Source of the DNA: Sphaerisporangium sp040685555
GTDB taxonomy: Bacteria > Actinomycetota > Actinomycetes > Streptosporangiales > Streptosporangiaceae
Direction of reading: 5' to 3'
Assembly: GCF_040685555.1 (NCBI RefSeq)
Contig: NZ_JBFBIK010000005.1
Span: 69,881 to 133,880 of the forward strand
DNA length: 64,000 bases
Shown here piece after piece: positions 54,701 to 63,624 of the stretch. The notes under the pieces are model-generated. The model made no database searches. It worked only from the letters and a program-made list of their open reading frames with translations, and had not been told where the DNA came from. Made by a program: the position numbers and the translations under genes. The stretch's first letter is position 1, and each line of letters begins with the position of its first letter.

Positions 54701-55107
54701 TTCGTCACCGTCACGACCGTACCCCGGCCGGGCTCGGAGTCGAGGTCGAACTCGTCGACGAGGCGCCGGCTGCCGCTCAGCCCGAGGCCGAGGCCTCCTC
54801 CGCTGCTCCACCCGTCGGTGAGCGCGAGCTTGAGATCGGAGATGCCGGGGCCGCTGTCGCTGAACACCAGGCGCAGGCCCCGCCGTGTCGCGTTCTGGAC
54901 GGTTTCGATGCGCGCGTGCCCGCCACCGGCGTGGACGAGCGTGTTCCTGGCCAGCTCGCTCGCGGCGGTGACGATCTTCGTCTGGTCTACGAGCGAGAAG
55001 CCCAGCTCGATCGCGGACGCACGGACCTTCTGGCGCACGATCACGACTTCGTCGTTCGACGTGATGGCGAGCTCCTCGACGGCGTTTCGCGTCGGGGGGT
55101 GGCTCAC
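54688..55107 (-). CDS. rsbT: RsbT-type anti-sigma switch kinase
   Basis: A 139-residue GHKL kinase with N box ELARNTLVHAGGG, G1 DSGPGISDL and G2 GGLGLGLSGSRRLVDEF. In a stressosome it is held by RsbS/RsbR and phosphorylates them on stress, then leaves to activate a phosphatase. GTG 55107 overlaps the rsbS stop (GTGA). Confidence 0.9.
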   Translation of the reverse strand: MSHPPTRNAVEELAITSNDEVVIVRQKVRASAIELGFSLVDQTKIVTAASELARNTLVHAGGGHARIETVQNATRRGLRLVFSDSGPGISDLKLALTDGWSSGGGLGLGLSGSRRLVDEFDLDSEPGRGTVVTVTKWTR

Positions 55108-55493
55108 AGCCCGACCGCGGACAGATCGTCCGACCGCGAGGAGGTGTGCCGGCTGAGGAGCGCGATGCCCTTCTCCAGGTCGAGGGCCGTGCGGAGCCCT
55201 CCGAGGGAGAGGCCGAGCTCGACGAGGGTGATCGCCACGGCGGGACGCATGCCGACGACGATCGTCTCGGCGTCCAGCATGCGCGACATCCCGGCGATCG
55301 TCGACAGCATGCGCCCGACGAACGAGTCGACGATCTCGACGGCCGTGATGTCGATGATGACGCCGACTGCTCCGGTCTCGACGACCCGGTCGGCGAGGTC
55401 CTCCTGGAGCGTCAGGACCGACTGGTCGTCGAGGTCACCCTGGATCGAGACGAGCAGGATGTCGCCGATCTTGAGAATGGGTACGCGGTCCAT
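55104..55493 (-). CDS. rsbS: RsbS stressosome STAS protein
   Basis: A 129-residue single STAS domain: VPILKIGDILLVSIQGDL at the start and the phosphorylatable Ser57 in EIVDSFVGRML, followed by GMRPAVAITLVELG. The chain is the usual size for RsbS. Start ATG 55493 shares a base with the rsbR stop (TGATG). Confidence 0.92.
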   Translation of the reverse strand: MDRVPILKIGDILLVSIQGDLDDQSVLTLQEDLADRVVETGAVGVIIDITAVEIVDSFVGRMLSTIAGMSRMLDAETIVVGMRPAVAITLVELGLSLGGLRTALDLEKGIALLSRHTSSRSDDLSAVGL

Positions 55494-56356
55494 CAGGCCT
55501 CCTGGGCACGGATGGCCACGCGCGTCTGCTTACTGCCGGCGAGCTCGACGCCGTTCTGCCTGAGGGCGTGGGCCAGGGCGTCGGCGAGCGTGGCCTTGGT
55601 GACGATGTCGCCGAACTCGATGCCGAGGGTGACGATCGTGTGGGCGATCTGGGGGCGGATGCCGGAGATGACGCAGCTGGCGCCCATGAGCCGGGCGGCC
55701 ATCACCGTCTTGAGGAGGTGCTGGGCGACCTGGGTGTCGACCGCCGGCACGCCGGTGATGTCGATCACCGCGTACTCCGAGCCGGTGTCCACCAGGGTCT
55801 GGAGCAGCTTCTCCATCACGACCTGGGTGCGGGCCGAGTCGAGCGTGCCGACGAGGGGGACGGCCACGATGCCCTCCCACAGCTTCACCACGGGGGTCGA
55901 CAGCTCCAGGAGCTGTTCCGTCTGGTCGGCGATGATCTTCTCACGGGCGGTCGCGAAGGCCTCGAAGGTGTAGAGCCCGAGGCCGTCGATGGTGCGCGAC
56001 AGCCAGACGAAGCCGCGCAGCGCCTCGACGCCGCCGTCGGCCTCGACGAGCTCGTAGACGGCCTCCTTCAGCCCGAACACCGCCATGGCGGTCTCGGTGG
56101 GGGTGAACCCCTGCCGGGCACGCGATCGGGAGAGCTCGGCGAGCAGGCCACGCAGTTCCACGGCGGCGTCCTGGTCGTCGAGAGATCGCAGGAAGGTCTG
56201 GTAGATCTCCTGAAGCTCCGTGCGCGCGTCCGACTCGACCGCCCGGCCGCGAAGGGGCTGGTTGGAGATCTGGATCCAGCGATCGAGAATGCGTTCCCCG
56301 TTGTCACGCAACAGCTCTTGGATGTGACGCCTGCTGGTATCGTCCTGCACGGTCAA
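55493..56356 (-). CDS. rsbR: RsbR-type stressosome sensor
   Basis: About 287 residues: an N-terminal RsbR non-haem globin-like sensor region (RHIQELLRDNGERILDRWIQ to about residue 150), a linker helix (EKIIADQTEQLLELSTPVVK) and a C-terminal STAS domain with VPAVDTQVAQHLLKTV and HTIVTLGIEFG, each holding a Thr where RsbR proteins are phosphorylated. TTG 56356 is proposed because AGGAG lies 6 nt upstream; the frame is open to TTG 56392, and GTG 56350 is also possible. First gene of the operon. Confidence 0.9.
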   Translation of the reverse strand: MTVQDDTSRRHIQELLRDNGERILDRWIQISNQPLRGRAVESDARTELQEIYQTFLRSLDDQDAAVELRGLLAELSRSRARQGFTPTETAMAVFGLKEAVYELVEADGGVEALRGFVWLSRTIDGLGLYTFEAFATAREKIIADQTEQLLELSTPVVKLWEGIVAVPLVGTLDSARTQVVMEKLLQTLVDTGSEYAVIDITGVPAVDTQVAQHLLKTVMAARLMGASCVISGIRPQIAHTIVTLGIEFGDIVTKATLADALAHALRQNGVELAGSKQTRVAIRAQEA

Positions 56357-56873
56357 AGACAGCTCCTGGGCCAACCTATGTTTGACGAGCAAAGATAATG
56401 CTCTTCAGAGAGGTTACACTGAGTCGGCTGAAGATCATCTCATGTCAGCGGGTGCGGGGGACGCGGGCCCAGTGCTGGGATGAACAGTGCGAAACGGTGC
56501 AAAACCGCGACGGCGGCGGGGAAAACACGCAAAGGCGCAGCAAAACGACTGTGGCCCGCGAGGCTTGATTATTGCTACGATATGGAAACCCTGACAAGAC
56601 ATTCTGGCGCTGGTTTCGCATGATGACGCGTGTGACTGCTGTTACAGCAGGGGCTTGCTCGGCACCGGGCGTTACCTGGGGGCAGGATGCTCGACAGCCG
56701 GGGTGCAGAGGAGCTCGACGCGATACAGGGAGAGACGAACCGGCGTTCTTCTCAATTAACCCTGTACAGCGAGCCGACCTGTGAAATAACGTAACTGAAC
56801 TGAAATCGCCTGGCCAAGATCCGGGCGATACCGTCATCGCACACGTGTGCGGATGAGATCAGGAGACCCCCCA
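56357..56873. other. Long intergenic region between rsbR and the hutI leader ORF
   Basis: About 517 bp, AT-richer than average, with no convincing gene although a 130-residue minus-strand frame exists. It must hold both divergent promoters. A perfect odd palindrome CTGCTGT-T-ACAGCAG lies at 56636-56650 and a stretch rich in AACTGAA/TAACGTAA lies near 56780-56805. Confidence 0.45.
56636..56650. promoter_or_regulatory. 15-bp operator-like palindrome
   Basis: CTGCTGT and ACAGCAG mirror each other exactly around a central T, in the middle of the rsbR-hutI gap. It could bind a dimeric regulator or form a small RNA hairpin. Confidence 0.35.
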
Positions 56874-56981
56874 ATGACGTCCGGAAACGGAGCGGACCCA
56901 GCGGGCGTGGCGCCCGGCCTGAGCTGGGCTGCGGTGGCGTTCCCGGATGTCTCGACGGCCATCGGCCGGACCGGGCGGTGA
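56874..56981 (+). CDS. 35-codon leader ORF upstream of hutI
   Basis: Starts at ATG 56874 behind a good site (AGGAG, 8 nt away) and reads MTSGNGADPAGVAPGLSWAA, ending AIGRTGR. Its stop lies 4 nt before the hutI ATG, so hutI translation could depend on it. It is not rich in His, so classical attenuation by histidine codons is unlikely. It could also be a remnant of a lost gene. Confidence 0.4.
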   Translation: MTSGNGADPAGVAPGLSWAAVAFPDVSTAIGRTGR

Positions 56982-56985
56982 TGCC

Positions 56986-58194
56986 ATGACGGTGCGACTT
57001 CTCACCAACATCGGCCGGCTATGGACCGGCAACGACGTCTGCAGCAACGCCGCGATCCTCGTGCACAACGACCGCATCGCGTGGGTCGGCCGCGCCGCCG
57101 ACCTGCCGCAGAGCGTGCCTGGAGTCGTCGACGACATCGTCGACGTCGACCACGTCGAGAACCTCGGCGGCGCCCTCGTGACGCCGGGCCTCATCGACGC
57201 CCACACCCATCCCGTGTACGCGGGCAACCGCTGGGCCGAGATGGCCATGCGCTCCGGCGGCTCCACGCCGAGCGCGATCACCGCCGCGGGCGGGGGCATC
57301 GGCTCCACCGTCACGGTCACCCGCGGCACCGATCCGTGGACCTTGTGCAACGGCGTCCGAGAGCGGCTGCGCGACTGGCTGCTCAACGGCACCACGACCG
57401 TCGAGGCCAAGACCGGCTACCACCTCACCCGCGACGGGGAGCTGGCCGACGTGCGCCTGCTCCGTGAGCTCGAGAAAGAGCCCATGATGCCGCGGGTGCA
57501 CGTCACGTTCCTCGCCGCCCACGTCGTGCCTCCCGAGTACTTCGGACGCCAGCGCGACTACGTCGAGGCCGTCGGCTCCTGGTGCGCCGACGCCGCCGCG
57601 GCGGGCGCCGACAGCGTCGACGTCTACTGCGACGACGGGCACTTCAGCACCGACGAGGCCCGCTGGGTGCTCGCCTCCGGCCGCAACGTCGGCCTGCTGC
57701 CGCGCATCCACGCCGGCACCGACAAGCGGCGCGGCGCCGTCCAGCTCGCGGCCGAGCTCGGCTGCGCCTCCGCCGACCTCCTGCACAACACCACCGACGA
57801 GGACATCGCCCTTCTCGCGAGGTACGGCGTGCCCGCGGTGGTCTGCCCGGGCACGGCGCTGCAGCAGGGCAACCTTCCTCCGGTCCGGCGGATGCTCGCC
57901 CAGGGCGTCACCGTCGCGCTCGGCAGCGATCACAACCCCGGCCACTGCGGCATCACCTCGATGTCCCTGGTGATCAGCCTCGCGGTCGCCGCGTTCGGCA
58001 TCAGCGTCGGCGACGCGCTCCGGGCCGCCACGCTCGGCGGGGCCACCGTGCTGGGCGCTCCCGACCGCGGCGTGCTCGCCCCGGGCCGCCTCGCCGACAT
58101 CGTCCAGTGGGACGCCGACCACGAAGGCGCCTTCGCCTGGGGCTTCGGCCTCAAGCCCCGCCGCGTATGGCGCGGCGGCACCCCCGTCCAGTAG
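56986..58194 (+). CDS. hutI: Imidazolonepropionase
   Basis: Hydrolyses 4-imidazolone-5-propanoate in histidine breakdown. The 402 residues form an amidohydrolase barrel: TPGLIDAHTHPVYAGNRW with two metal His, the TTTVEAKTGYHL segment, AAHVVPPEY, LPRIHAGTDK and the Asp in ALGSDHNPGHC. No other hut gene is in the window. ATG 56986 is preferred to an in-frame ATG 56947 that lies inside the leader ORF. Confidence 0.93.
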   Translation: MTVRLLTNIGRLWTGNDVCSNAAILVHNDRIAWVGRAADLPQSVPGVVDDIVDVDHVENLGGALVTPGLIDAHTHPVYAGNRWAEMAMRSGGSTPSAITAAGGGIGSTVTVTRGTDPWTLCNGVRERLRDWLLNGTTTVEAKTGYHLTRDGELADVRLLRELEKEPMMPRVHVTFLAAHVVPPEYFGRQRDYVEAVGSWCADAAAAGADSVDVYCDDGHFSTDEARWVLASGRNVGLLPRIHAGTDKRRGAVQLAAELGCASADLLHNTTDEDIALLARYGVPAVVCPGTALQQGNLPPVRRMLAQGVTVALGSDHNPGHCGITSMSLVISLAVAAFGISVGDALRAATLGGATVLGAPDRGVLAPGRLADIVQWDADHEGAFAWGFGLKPRRVWRGGTPVQ

Positions 58195-58252
58195 GCCTCC
58201 GCCATGTGCGGTTCGGCGGCTCTCGTCCGGTAGTCGTTCTTCGCTTCGCGGG

Positions 58253-58258
58253 TAGCCT
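58253..58258 (+). promoter_or_regulatory. -10 element of a predicted leaderless degV promoter
   Basis: TAGCCT ends 6 nt before ATG 58265, identical to the arrangement at 23555-23560. Confidence 0.5.
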
Positions 58259-58264
58259 TCGGTC

Positions 58265-59161
58265 ATGTCGCAACCGGTCGCCGTGGTCACCGATTCCACC
58301 GCCTACCTCGATCCCGAGGAGGCCGGGCGGCTGGGCGTCATCGTGATCCCGCTCCAGGTGGTCGTCGGAGGCCGCACGCTGGACGACGTCGCCCAGATCG
58401 ACGCCGAGGGCGTCGCCACGGCGCTCCGGGAGTGGTCGCCCGTCTCCACGTCCCGACCGGCCCCCCAGCGCTTCGCCGACGCGTACGAGCTCGCCGCCGC
58501 GCAAGGAGCGGTGGGGGTGGTCTCCGTCCACCTTTCCGGCGCCATGTCCGGCACCGTGGACGCGGCGCGGATCGCGGCCGGGGACGCGCTGATCCCCGTG
58601 GAGGTCGTCGACAGCCGTTCGCTGGCCATGGGGCTGGGGTTTCCGGTGCTCGCCGCGGCGCTGGCGGCCCGTCGCGGCGGAGACCGGCCCGGCGTGGCGG
58701 AGGCCGCGCGGGCCTGCGCGGACGCGACCAAGAGCTTCTTCTACGTCGACACCCTCGAACACCTGCGCCGAGGAGGACGTCTCGGAGCCGCCGCGACCCT
58801 CCTCGGATCAGCGCTGTCCATCAAGCCCCTGCTGCACATCACCGACGGGGCGATCGCGCCCCTGGAGAAGGTGCGCACCACCGGCAGGGCGATCGCCAGG
58901 CTGGAGGACCTCGCGGTACGGGCGGCGGGCGGCGAGCCGGTCGACGTCGCCGTTCACCACCTGGCGGCCTCTGGACGAGCGCGCACGCTGGCGGACCACC
59001 TGACGAAGCGGATCCCCAACCTGGTGAGGCTCCGGGTGGTCGAGGTCGGCGCGGTCGTCGGCGTCCACGTCGGCCCCGGGATGCTCGGCGTCACCGTGAC
59101 CCCCGCCCTCCCCGGCGAGGAATCCCCCCTCCCGGAATCCCCCCTCCCGGACTCCCCGTGA
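58265..59161 (+). CDS. DegV family fatty-acid-binding protein
   Basis: A 298-residue DegV protein: VAVVTDSTAYLD at the start, TSRPAPQRFADAYE, VVSVHLSGAMSGTVDAAR, VVDSRSLAMGLGF, and TLEHLRRGGRLGAAATLLGS. DegV (FakB) proteins hold a fatty acid, in Firmicutes for phosphorylation by FakA; no FakA gene is nearby. The last 16 residues are three near-identical PLPESP-type units from a 15-bp tandem repeat. Confidence 0.93.
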   Translation: MSQPVAVVTDSTAYLDPEEAGRLGVIVIPLQVVVGGRTLDDVAQIDAEGVATALREWSPVSTSRPAPQRFADAYELAAAQGAVGVVSVHLSGAMSGTVDAARIAAGDALIPVEVVDSRSLAMGLGFPVLAAALAARRGGDRPGVAEAARACADATKSFFYVDTLEHLRRGGRLGAAATLLGSALSIKPLLHITDGAIAPLEKVRTTGRAIARLEDLAVRAAGGEPVDVAVHHLAASGRARTLADHLTKRIPNLVRLRVVEVGAVVGVHVGPGMLGVTVTPALPGEESPLPESPLPDSP

Positions 59162-59303
59162 CCTGACGGCCGCCGTTGCGCTTCCCGGTTCTGACGGGGG
59201 CGTCCACCGCTCGGCGAGCTGACGGGGTCCTCCACTTCTTCGTGACCTGACGCGGTTGTCCACAGAGCCGCGTTCGGTCGAGGAGGAGGGGACGTGAGCC
59301 GCC

Positions 59304-59309
59304 TAACGT
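59304..59309 (+). promoter_or_regulatory. -10 element of a predicted leaderless comEA promoter
   Basis: TAACGT followed by 7 nt and GTG 59317. Confidence 0.45.
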
Positions 59310-59316
59310 CGCTCTC

Positions 59317-60201
59317 GTGCGAACAGCGGACAGGCCCCATGAGAGCGAGATAGGCGAGTCCCGCCTCCGCGCGCTGAGCCCCCCGGGCCACCCCAGAGCG
59401 CCCCGGCCGGCCGCAGAAGAAGAGACCGGCTACGCCGCCCCCCGGCGTAGCCGTGCATCCGCACCTGAGCCTGTCCCCGGTTCCAAGCCGGATTCCGCAC
59501 CGGCGGGGTGGGTGCGGTCCGAGCCGGTGCCCTTCCGGTCGTTTCGCTCTCGGCTGGGTGAGGTCGTGTCCCAGCATGGCCCGCTTCTCGATCCTGGGCG
59601 GCCAGGCCTTCGTGTGCTGCTGGTTCTCGGCTTGCTGGCGGCCCTGGTCGGGGGTGTGTACGCGTGGCGATCACGTCCGGTGGCCGAACCGCTGGGGCCA
59701 CCGATCCCTCTGGGTGGCCCGCCGATGGGTGGCCTGTCGACGCCGTCTCCCGCCGCTACACCCTCACCGACCGCACAGGTGATCATCCAAGTGGCCGGGA
59801 AGGTAAGGAAACCCGGCGTGATCACGCTCCCCAGCGGATCGCGCGTGGCCGACGCGGTGACCGCCGCTGGGGGAGTGCGTCCGGGTGCGACCGCCGGGGG
59901 TCTCAACCTCGCCCGGAAGCTCACCGACGGCGAGCAGATCATCGTGGGGGCGCCGAGCCGTCCCGGTGCCGCACCGGTTCCCCCATCCGACCCCACCTTC
60001 GGCGTCGACGCCCCGCTCGATCTGAACGCCGCCACCCCCAGCCAGCTTGAGACGCTGCCCGGTGTCGGAGAGGTGCTCGCCGGTCGCATCGTGGAGTTCC
60101 GGCAGGCCCACTCCGGGTTCCGCAGCATCGACCAGCTCCGCGAGGTGACGGGCATCGGCGACAGAAAGTTCGCCGACCTCCGCGACAAGGTGCGCGTATG
60201 A
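59317..60201 (+). CDS. comEA: ComEA-like DNA-binding membrane protein
   Basis: 294 residues: an Arg/Pro-rich cytosolic N terminus, one membrane helix (VLLVLGLLAALVGGVYAW, about residues 98-117), an SLBB domain (VIIQVAGKVRKPGVITLPSG) and a C-terminal helix-hairpin-helix pair (LNAATPSQLETLPGVGEVLA, LREVTGIGDRKFADL). In competent bacteria ComEA binds incoming DNA at the surface. The GTG start is fixed by the -10 element. Its stop overlaps the comEC start (ATGA). Confidence 0.92.
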   Translation: MRTADRPHESEIGESRLRALSPPGHPRAPRPAAEEETGYAAPRRSRASAPEPVPGSKPDSAPAGWVRSEPVPFRSFRSRLGEVVSQHGPLLDPGRPGLRVLLVLGLLAALVGGVYAWRSRPVAEPLGPPIPLGGPPMGGLSTPSPAATPSPTAQVIIQVAGKVRKPGVITLPSGSRVADAVTAAGGVRPGATAGGLNLARKLTDGEQIIVGAPSRPGAAPVPPSDPTFGVDAPLDLNAATPSQLETLPGVGEVLAGRIVEFRQAHSGFRSIDQLREVTGIGDRKFADLRDKVRV

Positions 60202-62714
60202 CGCCCTACCTGGGCTCCAAGGAGAGTCCGCGAGGGCCCGAAGGGGCGACCGGCCAGGAGGTGGTCCGAGACGAGGGCGAGCGTGCGGGGGAGAGACGCG
60301 GGGAGGGTGAGGTCGACCTGCGGAGCGCCCATGGTCAGGAGCATTCGCTGCGCCTCGTGCCGCCGGCACTCGCAGCGTGGGGCGCCTCGCTCCTGCTGCT
60401 GGGCTGTTCCGTTCGCACCGACGTGATCACGGCCCTGACCGCCCTGGCCACCATGGCCGCCGCCGCGACCTGGAGGGCCGGCGGAAGGAAGGCGGGTGAG
60501 AGCGGATGGAGGGTCGAGCGGGGGGCGGGGAGCAGGTGGAGGCCCGGGAGTGGGTGGGGGAATACGGTGCTCGCCGTTCTGGGGTGTGTCGCGGCGGTCG
60601 CGGGGGCGGTGGGGTTCCGAGTCCATGCGGTGAGTACGGGCCCGGTGGCCGAGCTCGCCGAGAGACGGGCGGCGGTCACGGTCGAGATGACGCTTACCGC
60701 CGATCCCCGGATCCTCCCCGGCCACCGCGGTGTCGTACGACGTGATCGCGTGATCGTGGAGGGCTCGGTCGAGATCGTCGAGGCTTCCGGGGCGCGCTAC
60801 TCGACCAGAGCGCCGGTGGTCGTGTTCGCCCAAGGGGCTCAATGGCTCCCCCTGCTGCCCAGCCAGCGGATACGGGTCGGCGGCAGGCTGAGCCCGGCTG
60901 ATCCGGCAGAGCTCACGGCCGCGATCCTCACGGCCAGGGAGACGCCCGAGGTGATGGGCGGTCCATCCCCGGCGCAGCGCGTCGCCGCGGCCCTGCGCAC
61001 GGGGCTGAGACAGGCGGCGGGGGTTCTCCCACCGGCCGAGCGCGGGCTGCTTCCGGGCCTCGTCGTCGGCGACGTGTCCCTCATGGACGAGCAGGTCAAG
61101 TACGACCTGAAAACGGCAGGGCTCAGTCACCTCACAGCGGTGTCGGGGGCGAACCTCGCCGTCATCGCCGGCATGGTGATCGCCCTGGGGCGGGTGGCCG
61201 GGCTGCCTCTGGCCGTCCGGGCGATTCTCGCGATCGTCGCCATGCTGGGGTTCGCCGTGGTCGCCCGCCCGTCGCCGAGCGTGCTCCGTGCCCTGGTGAT
61301 GGGTTCTGTGGCGGCCGTGGCGCTCGGCACCGGTCGTTCCAGGGACGGGCTCGCGGCCCTCTCCGCCACCGTGCTGGGACTGATCCTCTTCGATCCCGCG
61401 CTGGCCCGGGAGTACGGCTTCGCGCTCTCGGTCTTCGCCACCGGGGGCATCCTGGTGCTGGCGCCCAGGTGGCGCGACCGTATGGCCCGGCGGATGCCCC
61501 GCTGGGCCGCCGAGGCGATAGCGGTCCCGTGCGCCGCCCAGGCGGCCGTGACGCCCTTACTCGTGCTCATGTCGGGGCAACTGGAGCTTGTTGCCATTCC
61601 GGCCAATCTGCTCGCCGGACCGGCCGTGGCCCCCGCGACGATCCTGGGCTTCGTCGCGGCGATGGTGGCACCCGGCAGTGTCGGGGCCGCGAGCTGGCTT
61701 GTCCGTCCCGCCGGGTACGCGGTCGGCTGGATCATCTGGGTGGCCCGGGAGGCTGCGACCCTGCCCGCCGCGACCCTGCCGTGGCCCGGGGGAGTGGTCG
61801 GCCTCCTCCTTCTCGCGGCTACGGCCTTGCTCGCCTGGTTCCTGCTACGACGCGCGGCGGGGCGCCTGGTGGTCTGCGCCGTCGCGGCCGGGCTGGCCCT
61901 CGCCGCGTTGCTCGTACGGCCGGTCGTCGCGTCGTGGCCGCCACCCGGATGGCTTCTCGTCGCCTGCGACATCGGGCAGGGGGACGCGCTGGTCCTGTCC
62001 GTGGGAGGAGCACGCGCGGTGGTGATCGACACCGGTCCTGATCCCATGTCCGTGGACCGCTGCCTTCGCACGCTCGGCGTGAGACAGGTGCCGTTGCTGA
62101 TCCTCACCCACCCGCACTTCGACCATGTCGGCGGCCTGGACGGGGTGTTTCACGGCCGGTCGGTGGGAGCGGTGGTGGTGAGTCCGGGGCACGAGCCGGG
62201 GCAGGAGAGCGCGCGGGTGTCCGCCGATCTCGATCGCCGCCACGTGCCCGAATGGGTTGCCTCACCGGGGATGGCGTGGAATCTCGGCCCTGCCGCGCTG
62301 AGCGTTCTCGGGCCTGTGCCGGAGGCGGTGCCGGCGGGGCCCGGGGAGGGCTCGATGGCCAACAACGCCAGCATCGTGATCCATGTGCGATGGGCCGCCG
62401 GCTCGGCGCTGCTGTCGGGGGATGTCGAGGTAGAGGCCCAGGCCGAGTTGCTCCGGCGTGGCCTGCCGGCGGCCGACATCCTCAAGGTCCCCCATCACGG
62501 GTCCGCGCGCCAGGATCCGGCTTTCCTGGCGGCCACAGGCGCCCGGGCCGCGCTGATCAGCGTGGGGGCGGGCAACGACTACGGTCATCCCGCCCCGCTG
62601 ACGCTCAACCGCCTGCGCGCTGTCGGCATGCGCGTTCACCGGACCGACCAGGAAGGAGACCTCGCCGTCATAACCGACCACGGCCATCTGGCGATCGTCC
62701 CCCGCCGCCCTTGA
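60198..62714 (+). CDS. comEC: ComEC/Rec2 DNA-uptake channel protein
   Basis: 838 residues: a Glu/Arg-rich N terminus, two early helices, an OB-like region (AVTVEMTLTADPRILPG), the competence domain with many helices (LKTAGLSHLTAVSGANLAVI) and a C-terminal metallo-beta-lactamase domain with DIGQGDALVLS, LTHPHFDHVGGL and the late VPHHGSARQD. ComEC passes single-stranded DNA through the membrane; in actinomycetes its real role is little known. It is coupled to comEA. Confidence 0.93.
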   Translation: MTPYLGSKESPRGPEGATGQEVVRDEGERAGERRGEGEVDLRSAHGQEHSLRLVPPALAAWGASLLLLGCSVRTDVITALTALATMAAAATWRAGGRKAGESGWRVERGAGSRWRPGSGWGNTVLAVLGCVAAVAGAVGFRVHAVSTGPVAELAERRAAVTVEMTLTADPRILPGHRGVVRRDRVIVEGSVEIVEASGARYSTRAPVVVFAQGAQWLPLLPSQRIRVGGRLSPADPAELTAAILTARETPEVMGGPSPAQRVAAALRTGLRQAAGVLPPAERGLLPGLVVGDVSLMDEQVKYDLKTAGLSHLTAVSGANLAVIAGMVIALGRVAGLPLAVRAILAIVAMLGFAVVARPSPSVLRALVMGSVAAVALGTGRSRDGLAALSATVLGLILFDPALAREYGFALSVFATGGILVLAPRWRDRMARRMPRWAAEAIAVPCAAQAAVTPLLVLMSGQLELVAIPANLLAGPAVAPATILGFVAAMVAPGSVGAASWLVRPAGYAVGWIIWVAREAATLPAATLPWPGGVVGLLLLAATALLAWFLLRRAAGRLVVCAVAAGLALAALLVRPVVASWPPPGWLLVACDIGQGDALVLSVGGARAVVIDTGPDPMSVDRCLRTLGVRQVPLLILTHPHFDHVGGLDGVFHGRSVGAVVVSPGHEPGQESARVSADLDRRHVPEWVASPGMAWNLGPAALSVLGPVPEAVPAGPGEGSMANNASIVIHVRWAAGSALLSGDVEVEAQAELLRRGLPAADILKVPHHGSARQDPAFLAATGARAALISVGAGNDYGHPAPLTLNRLRAVGMRVHRTDQEGDLAVITDHGHLAIVPRRP

Positions 62715-62902
62715 TTCCCAGGCCGCGATCCGCGTGCTCCGGTGGCGCGTGGACGGGGTGTCCCGGTGGGGTGTGGCCGGGGTGTTCGAATGTGGGCGGT
62801 CGCCGGGTGCTTCGGCGTACGGTCGCCGGGGGTGCTTCGACTTCGGGGTGTCGCACAGGTCTTGGGCCGATTGGTCGGCGTCAGGAGCCGGGTCGCTCAG
62901 CC

Positions 62903-62992
62903 TCAGGCGTTCGTGCGCTTGGCGCGGAACTCGGTGTTGAGGTCCGCGGCGTAAGCGCGCTGGACTGGTTGCCGACACGCGTATGGACAGCA
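62903..62992 (-). pseudogene. Possible truncated 3' end of a minus-strand gene
   Basis: A frame without a start codon reads QRAYAADLNTEFRAKRTNA and stops at 62903, where GC-rich chromosome gives way to lower-GC plasmid-like DNA. It has the look of a real protein end (charged amphipathic helix), cut off at about 62960-62992. It may be the stub of a gene split by integration of an element. Low confidence. Confidence 0.25.
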
Positions 62993-63624
62993 TCAGGAAG
63001 TCACGCTGGATCCTCGCGTTCCCGTCGACATTCTCTCTGTGGCGTCGAATGATCCTTTGGGAGATCCGTAGCTACCCGCTGGCGCTTCAGCGTGAGCGTA
63101 ACCGTGGGCTCGCCAAGACTGAGCTTCAGGACCGGTACGGGCGTCTGTGGCGTTGGAAGGCGACGCGTCGGGAGCGTGCTCTCTACAAGCTTGGTGAGCT
63201 GGTTCCCGTGGGGACGGAGACGAGCGTTTCGCTCCCTGTTGAGGAGACGGTCCCCGAGGACGAGACGATCGTCGTCCCCGAAATTCCGGCAGTCACAGAG
63301 CAGCCGTCCCATCCTTCGTCCCCTGCTCCCAAGACGTCTCGTCCCCGGACTCGTCAGGGGACCAAGAAGGGGACCGTCCCCGAGAAGAAACGTCCCGTCC
63401 CCAACGTCGAGGATCTCCTTCCCGCAGGTCGTGAGGTCGCTAAGAAGCTTGCTGCCGAGGGCCGTCCCCTCACTCGCGATAACCTGCTGACCGAAATTCG
63501 GCAGGAGGTTCAGCCGGTCTCGACTGGTCGCGCTACTGAGCTGCTGAAGGTTCTCAAGCAGGAGATTTCCTCAGCTCAGATCGACGGTCAGGCTGACCTC
63601 GTCGAGTTGGCCGGTGTTGCGTGA
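62983..63624 (+). CDS. Plasmid-transfer-associated (DUF2637/SpdB-like) protein, probably 5'-truncated
   Basis: 213 residues from ATG 62983. The first 75 are basic (IRSYPLALQRERNRGLAKT, LWRWKATRRERALYKLGEL), the middle is a Val/Pro/Glu/Lys-rich linker, and the last 60 form a winged-helix-like end (GREVAKKLAAEGRPLTRDNL, STGRATELLKVLKQE). This tail resembles the C termini of DUF2637/SpdB-type proteins of actinomycete conjugative elements, which normally begin with several membrane helices; these are absent, so the gene may be truncated. Third-position A/T is far more frequent than in neighbouring genes, a sign of transfer. Assignment is tentative. Confidence 0.5.
   Translation: MDSIRKSRWILAFPSTFSLWRRMILWEIRSYPLALQRERNRGLAKTELQDRYGRLWRWKATRRERALYKLGELVPVGTETSVSLPVEETVPEDETIVVPEIPAVTEQPSHPSSPAPKTSRPRTRQGTKKGTVPEKKRPVPNVEDLLPAGREVAKKLAAEGRPLTRDNLLTEIRQEVQPVSTGRATELLKVLKQEISSAQIDGQADLVELAGVA

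Noticed and set aside
56445..56837. A 130-codon minus-strand gene upstream of rsbR
   Set aside because: No ribosome site, no recognisable domain, and it crosses the region that must hold the promoters of rsbR and hutI.
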